A stretch of 8,951 nucleotides of DNA from Candidatus Methanocomedens sp. (lineage in GTDB: Archaea > Halobacteriota > Methanosarcinia > Methanosarcinales > Methanocomedenaceae). The stretch is from assembly GCA_009649835.1 (NCBI GenBank), contig PYCK01000067.1, forward strand, positions 2,211 through 11,161, written 5' to 3'. A program made the position numbers and the translations under genes. Each line of letters starts with the position of its first letter. The first letter of the stretch is position 1. The notes beneath the pieces were generated by a model. That model made no database searches. It was not told where the DNA came from and saw only the letters and a program-made list of their open reading frames with translations. Below are positions 7,119 through 8,951 of this stretch, piece after piece.

Positions 7119-7189
7119 ATGGTTATATGTTCTATACATTGCATGTTGATTTTCCTTTTAAGGGTTTTGGATAACCATGGAAATCTGAA

Positions 7190-7264
7190 TGGGGTTGCTG
7201 AGATTCGAACTCAGGTTGCGGCGTCCCGAACGCCGTAGGATGGTCCAGGCTACCCTACAACCCC
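7190..7264 (-). tRNA. tRNA-Pro (anticodon CGG)
   Basis: Complete cloverleaf on the minus strand. The acceptor stem is GGGGTTG (7264-7258) with CAACCCC (7197-7191), 7 bp. T8-A9 precede a short D stem, with GG at 18-19 and A21 in the D loop. The anticodon stem CGGCG/CGCCG closes the loop TTCGGGA, with anticodon CGG at 7228-7226, U33 before it and G37 after, reading proline codon CCG. The T arm is CTGAG-TTCGAAT-CTCAG (7214-7198). The discriminator is A at 7190; CCA is not encoded. No intron is seen. It lies between rpoN and rpoK on the same strand, and its first base is the last base of the rpoN stop codon, so it is very probably released from a polycistronic transcript by RNase P and tRNase Z. 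Confidence 0.97.
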
Positions 7265-7452
7265 TACTGGTATGGGGCGAAGGTATCCACCAGTTTTATG
7301 TGGGAGAGCAGCATCCTGCGGCAGCAGTATCTATCGATACCAAGGTCGTCCAGGACTTCCCCCGGATTCTCGAATTCTGACACGCGCCTCTCAAACTCTT
7401 CCCATGAACTGGCAATGACCTTTCCACATGTGAAACATCTTACCGGAATCAT
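7264..7452 (-). CDS. rpoN: DNA-directed RNA polymerase subunit N (Rpo10)
   Basis: Zinc-binding assembly subunit of archaeal RNA polymerase, homologue of RPB10, contacting the subunit D/L platform. Its 62 residues are the normal length. The N-terminus MIPVRCFTCGK and the RYCCRRMLLSH block give the atypical zinc site CxxC...CC with Cys6, Cys9, Cys43 and Cys44. It starts at ATG 7452, 9 nt after the rps9 stop, with no good Shine-Dalgarno, which suggests translation coupled to rps9. The stop TAG (7266-7264) shares its final G with tRNA-Pro nucleotide 1. This is not the bacterial sigma-54 factor of the same symbol. Confidence 0.97.
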   Translation of the reverse strand: MIPVRCFTCGKVIASSWEEFERRVSEFENPGEVLDDLGIDRYCCRRMLLSHIKLVDTFAPYQ

Positions 7453-7461
7453 CTTAATGGC

Positions 7462-7866
7462 TCATCTATATGATTTCTGGGACTTGGCTCTTGCACCGGG
7501 TCCACCGAACTTCTTTGTTTCCTTCTGTCTGGAATCATTGACCAGAAGGCTCCTGTCATAAGCAAGCATTGCGTCCTTCAATGCCAGGTCGCCTGTCCAT
7601 TCTACGATACCCTTTCCAATGGCAGTCCTGATAGCATTTGCCTGACCCATGACTCCCCCGCCGCGGACATTTACATTAATGTCGATCTTTGAGGTTACAT
7701 CATCTCCGATAAAGGTTAAGGCTTCCAGTATCTTTAGTCTTGCTATTTCCGGTTCGTATATTTCTATGGGTTTTTTGTTAACCCTTATGCGGCCTGCGCC
7801 TTCTGTGATCTTGGCCCTGGCAATGGCAGTCTTATTTTTTCCTGATGTATTGATAATCTTGACCAT
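7462..7866 (-). CDS. rps9: 30S ribosomal protein S9 (uS9), archaeal type
   Basis: Small-subunit head protein whose C-terminal tail reaches the peptidyl-tRNA anticodon arm. The 134 residues show KIINTSGKNKTAIARAKI near the N-terminus, GRIRVNKKPIE, the VNVRGGGVMGQANAIRTAIGKGIV core (about 66-89) and the basic tail RQKETKKFGGPGARAKSQKSYR, split here as RQKETKKFGG and PGARAKSQKSYR, ending in the expected K-S-Y-R. It starts at ATG 7866 with GGAGG 7 nt upstream, 15 nt after the rpl13 stop. Confidence 0.97.
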   Translation of the reverse strand: MVKIINTSGKNKTAIARAKITEGAGRIRVNKKPIEIYEPEIARLKILEALTFIGDDVTSKIDINVNVRGGGVMGQANAIRTAIGKGIVEWTGDLALKDAMLAYDRSLLVNDSRQKETKKFGGPGARAKSQKSYR

Positions 7867-7881
7867 TCATCTTCCTCCTGG

Positions 7882-8301
7882 TTAGGATTTAGCACCCAGT
7901 CGTTTGCTGAGTTCCTCAAGCCTGATATACTTGACAGAGCTCAATTTATTCATATTAGCTTCAGCAATGGATACTTTCTCTTCACTGCTCAGTGCATCTG
8001 GCACTCCGATAAAGGTTTTCAGTCTTGACATGGCATCTTTGCCTCTTGCTCTTTTATATGGCAGCATGCCCCGTATTGTTCTTTTTATTATATGGTCAGA
8101 GCGTCTCGGGAAGTATGGCCCGAACTCTCTATTACCCCTGTCAACGGCCTGTTTGTATTCACCAAATGTGGCAATCTTTGAGCCGGAAATTACAGCTTTC
8201 TCGGCATTTACGATGAATATCTCTTCACCTTCAAGAAGCCTTTTGGCTACAACACTGGAAAGCCTGCCCAGTATCATTCCATTTGCGTCTATAATTGTCA
8301 T
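7882..8301 (-). CDS. rpl13: 50S ribosomal protein L13 (uL13), archaeal type
   Basis: Large-subunit protein acting early in assembly. From ATG 8301 it has 139 residues. It starts MTIIDANGMILGRLSSVVAK, followed by FIVNAEKAVISGSK, FGPYFPRRSDHIIKRTIRGMLPYK (split: FGPYFPRRSDHII and KRTIRGMLPYK), RGKDAMSRLKTFIGVP and YIRLEEL near the end. Start choice: GAGGTG (8314-8309) lies 7 nt before ATG 8301 and the protein then begins exactly at the family's conserved strand. An in-frame GTG at 8316 would add five residues but lies upstream of that site. The Shine-Dalgarno overlaps the rpl18e stop codon, and only 11 nt separate the two genes, so coupling is likely. Confidence 0.96.
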   Translation of the reverse strand: MTIIDANGMILGRLSSVVAKRLLEGEEIFIVNAEKAVISGSKIATFGEYKQAVDRGNREFGPYFPRRSDHIIKRTIRGMLPYKRARGKDAMSRLKTFIGVPDALSSEEKVSIAEANMNKLSSVKYIRLEELSKRLGAKS

Positions 8302-8312
8302 TTCACCGCACC

Positions 8313-8678
8313 TCACTGCATTATCTTCACACCGGAACCATTGGGGTTCTCTTTAACCAGGTCCTCGATGTTAAGGCAGGACCCCCCTTTTTCCATGATC
8401 TTTTCCTTTGCACTGTCGCTAAATCCCAGTGCAGCCACTATTACCTTATGCTCGATGTTACCGGAACTTAACACTTTTCCCGGCACGATAACTGTTTCAT
8501 CCTCAATAGTATATCTATTGATCTTGCTAAGGTTCACTTCAGAATAATTCCTTGTGGGGCGTTCAAGACGCTTTGCAATGTCCCGCCAGATATTCACTCC
8601 ATTATCGCGGGATAAGGCCCTGAGGTCAGTGATAAGGCCTAATATGCGTGGATTTGTTTTTCTGATTATTTTACTCAA
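8313..8678 (-). CDS. rpl18e: 50S ribosomal protein L18e (eL18)
   Basis: Archaeal/eukaryotic large-subunit protein. From the TTG at 8678 it has 121 residues: MSKIIRKTNPRILGLITDL at the start, then WRDIAKRLERPTRN (about 31-44), VNLSKINRYT, VIVPGKVLSSG, VIVAALGFSDSAKEKI and the C-terminal GSGVKIMQ. Start choice: GGAGG (8691-8687) lies 8 nt before TTG, and KTNPRL-type sequence is the known N-terminus. The open frame extends to a GTG at 8720, but the extra 14 residues come from the structured leader and do not look like L18e. It is first in the cluster, preceded by a long leader rather than by an adjacent rpoD as in some euryarchaea. Confidence 0.96.
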   Translation of the reverse strand: MSKIIRKTNPRILGLITDLRALSRDNGVNIWRDIAKRLERPTRNYSEVNLSKINRYTIEDETVIVPGKVLSSGNIEHKVIVAALGFSDSAKEKIMEKGGSCLNIEDLVKENPNGSGVKIMQ

Positions 8679-8686
8679 TTGTTGTT

Positions 8687-8712
8687 CCTCCGTATGACCC
8701 TGAAAAAGGGCC
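8687..8712 (-). promoter_or_regulatory. rpl18e ribosome-binding site next to a leader hairpin
   Basis: GGAGG at 8691-8687 is 8 nt from the TTG start. Just upstream, GGCCCT (8712-8707) can pair with AGGGTC (8701-8696), a 6-bp stem with one G-U pair and a 5-nt loop. CATACG (8696-8691), which touches the first G of the site, is also complementary over 6 bp to CGTATG (8757-8752) in the tRNA-like element, so alternative folds could hide or expose the site. The pairings are seen; the control is inferred. Confidence 0.5.
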
Positions 8713-8787
8713 TGACTCACGCAGATTCGCTGCGTTCGGGCTCGTACGGCCCATACGCCATAGGATGTTCTAATCCCTACGGTCAGG
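8711..8787 (-). other. tRNA-like cloverleaf element in the rpl18e leader
   Basis: An outer stem CCTGAC (8787-8782) with GTCAGG (8716-8711) encloses three arms: CGTAGG/CCTATG (8781-8776 with 8764-8759), a middle arm (CGTA/TACG or GGGC/GCCC) and ACGCAG-CGAAT-CTGCGT (8735-8719). Its sequence resembles the tRNA-Pro at 7190-7264: GTAGGG matches 6 of 6 at the D arm, 8767-8747 matches 17 of 21 bases across the D-arm/anticodon region, and CGAATCT is shared in the T-arm position. The anticodon equivalent is TGG (8753-8751), also proline. It cannot be an ordinary tRNA: U33 is A, the anticodon stem is broken, the T loop lacks TT and the discriminator is C. It is either a tRNA relic or a tRNA-mimicking leader. 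Confidence 0.55.
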
Positions 8788-8875
8788 TTATTTGGAAATA
8801 AAAACCAAATTAACTCTGATGCATCTGTGAGTTATATTAATTACTTAATACTACGACGGCTTCATATTACTTGTC

Positions 8876-8883
8876 AATATAAA
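8876..8883 (-). promoter_or_regulatory. Candidate TATA box for the rpl18e-led cluster
   Basis: TTTATATT on the minus strand, preceded by A-rich sequence, fits the archaeal TATA consensus. Transcription would begin about 25 nt downstream, near 8855, giving a leader of roughly 175 nt before rpl18e. The AT-rich stretch 8791-8875 shows no gene. Start site not established from sequence alone. Confidence 0.4.
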
Positions 8884-8895
8884 TAATTTGTTATG

Positions 8896-8910
8896 GGAAA
8901 AAGATTTTCC
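8896..8910 (-). terminator. Possible terminator of an upstream minus-strand gene
   Basis: GGAAAA (8910-8905) and TTTTCC (8901-8896) form a 6-bp stem with a 3-nt loop and include a run of five T. It lies just before the candidate TATA box, where an upstream gene beyond the window would end. The stem is weak, so this is tentative. Confidence 0.22.
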
Positions 8911-8951
8911 GGTCCACGTTGTCCTGCGGGCCCGACACCCCAACGTTAATG

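Noticed and set aside
8313..8720. Longer L18e starting at GTG 8720
   Set aside because: The extra 14 residues are encoded by the structured leader and the Shine-Dalgarno itself; TTG 8678 fits the family N-terminus and GGAGG spacing.
8711..8787. Functional tRNA with intron upstream of rpl18e
   Set aside because: The T loop lacks TT, U33 is A, and no bulge-helix-bulge placement restored a normal anticodon stem; reported instead as tRNA-like.
8893..8951. Short frames at the right edge: plus-strand 16-codon ORF at 8893, and a minus-strand 19-codon open tail ending in KIFFP-stop
   Set aside because: Both are short enough to be open by chance, and the minus-strand tail does not resemble RpoD, the expected upstream gene in some euryarchaea. 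The tail could be a real C-terminus, but the window cannot show it.

Overview
The window comes from a euryarchaeon, most likely a methanogen or methane-oxidiser of the Methanosarcinales or a close relative. Three things point there. The ribosomal proteins (L18e, L13, archaeal-type S9 and S2) and RNA polymerase subunits (Rpo10/RpoN, Rpo6/RpoK) are archaeal. The lipid genes are those of the archaeal mevalonate route, with isopentenyl phosphate kinase, a type 2 IPP isomerase and a C20 prenyl synthase. The gene order is the euryarchaeal 'S9 operon' joined to S2, MEMO and mevalonate kinase. The order or genus assignment is an inference.

Every gene lies on the minus strand, so the window reads from its right end to its left. 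A TATA-like promoter near 8880 is followed by a leader of about 175 nt that contains a tRNA-like cloverleaf (8711-8787). Next comes rpl18e - rpl13 - rps9 - rpoN - tRNA-Pro(CGG) - rpoK, then rps2 - MEMO - mvk - ipk - idi2 (fni) - archaeal RNase J - GGPP synthase, which is cut by the left edge. Most gaps are under 60 nt, and mvk and ipk overlap by 4 nt. The two larger gaps are between tRNA-Pro and rpoK (212 nt) and between rpoK and rps2 (156 nt). Both carry tandem repeats.

The right part builds ribosomes and RNA polymerase. The left part makes the isoprenoid precursors for archaeal ether lipids: Mvk makes mevalonate 5-phosphate, Ipk phosphorylates isopentenyl phosphate, Idi2 interconverts IPP and DMAPP, and GGPP synthase builds the C20 chain. 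A 5'-3' exoribonuclease sits inside the lipid block. MEMO, a conserved metal-site protein of uncertain role in archaea, sits between the two parts.

Most unusual points: (1) the rpoN stop codon shares its last base with nucleotide 1 of tRNA-Pro; (2) a perfect 54-bp tandem duplication copies the last codons and stop of rpoK into the space where several other euryarchaea carry enolase; (3) a degenerate tRNA-Pro-like element lies in the leader of the whole cluster; (4) three genes (rpl18e, rpoK, MEMO) appear to start at TTG, placed by well-spaced Shine-Dalgarno sites. No gene here belongs to an unknown family; the novelty is in the RNA and intergenic structure.
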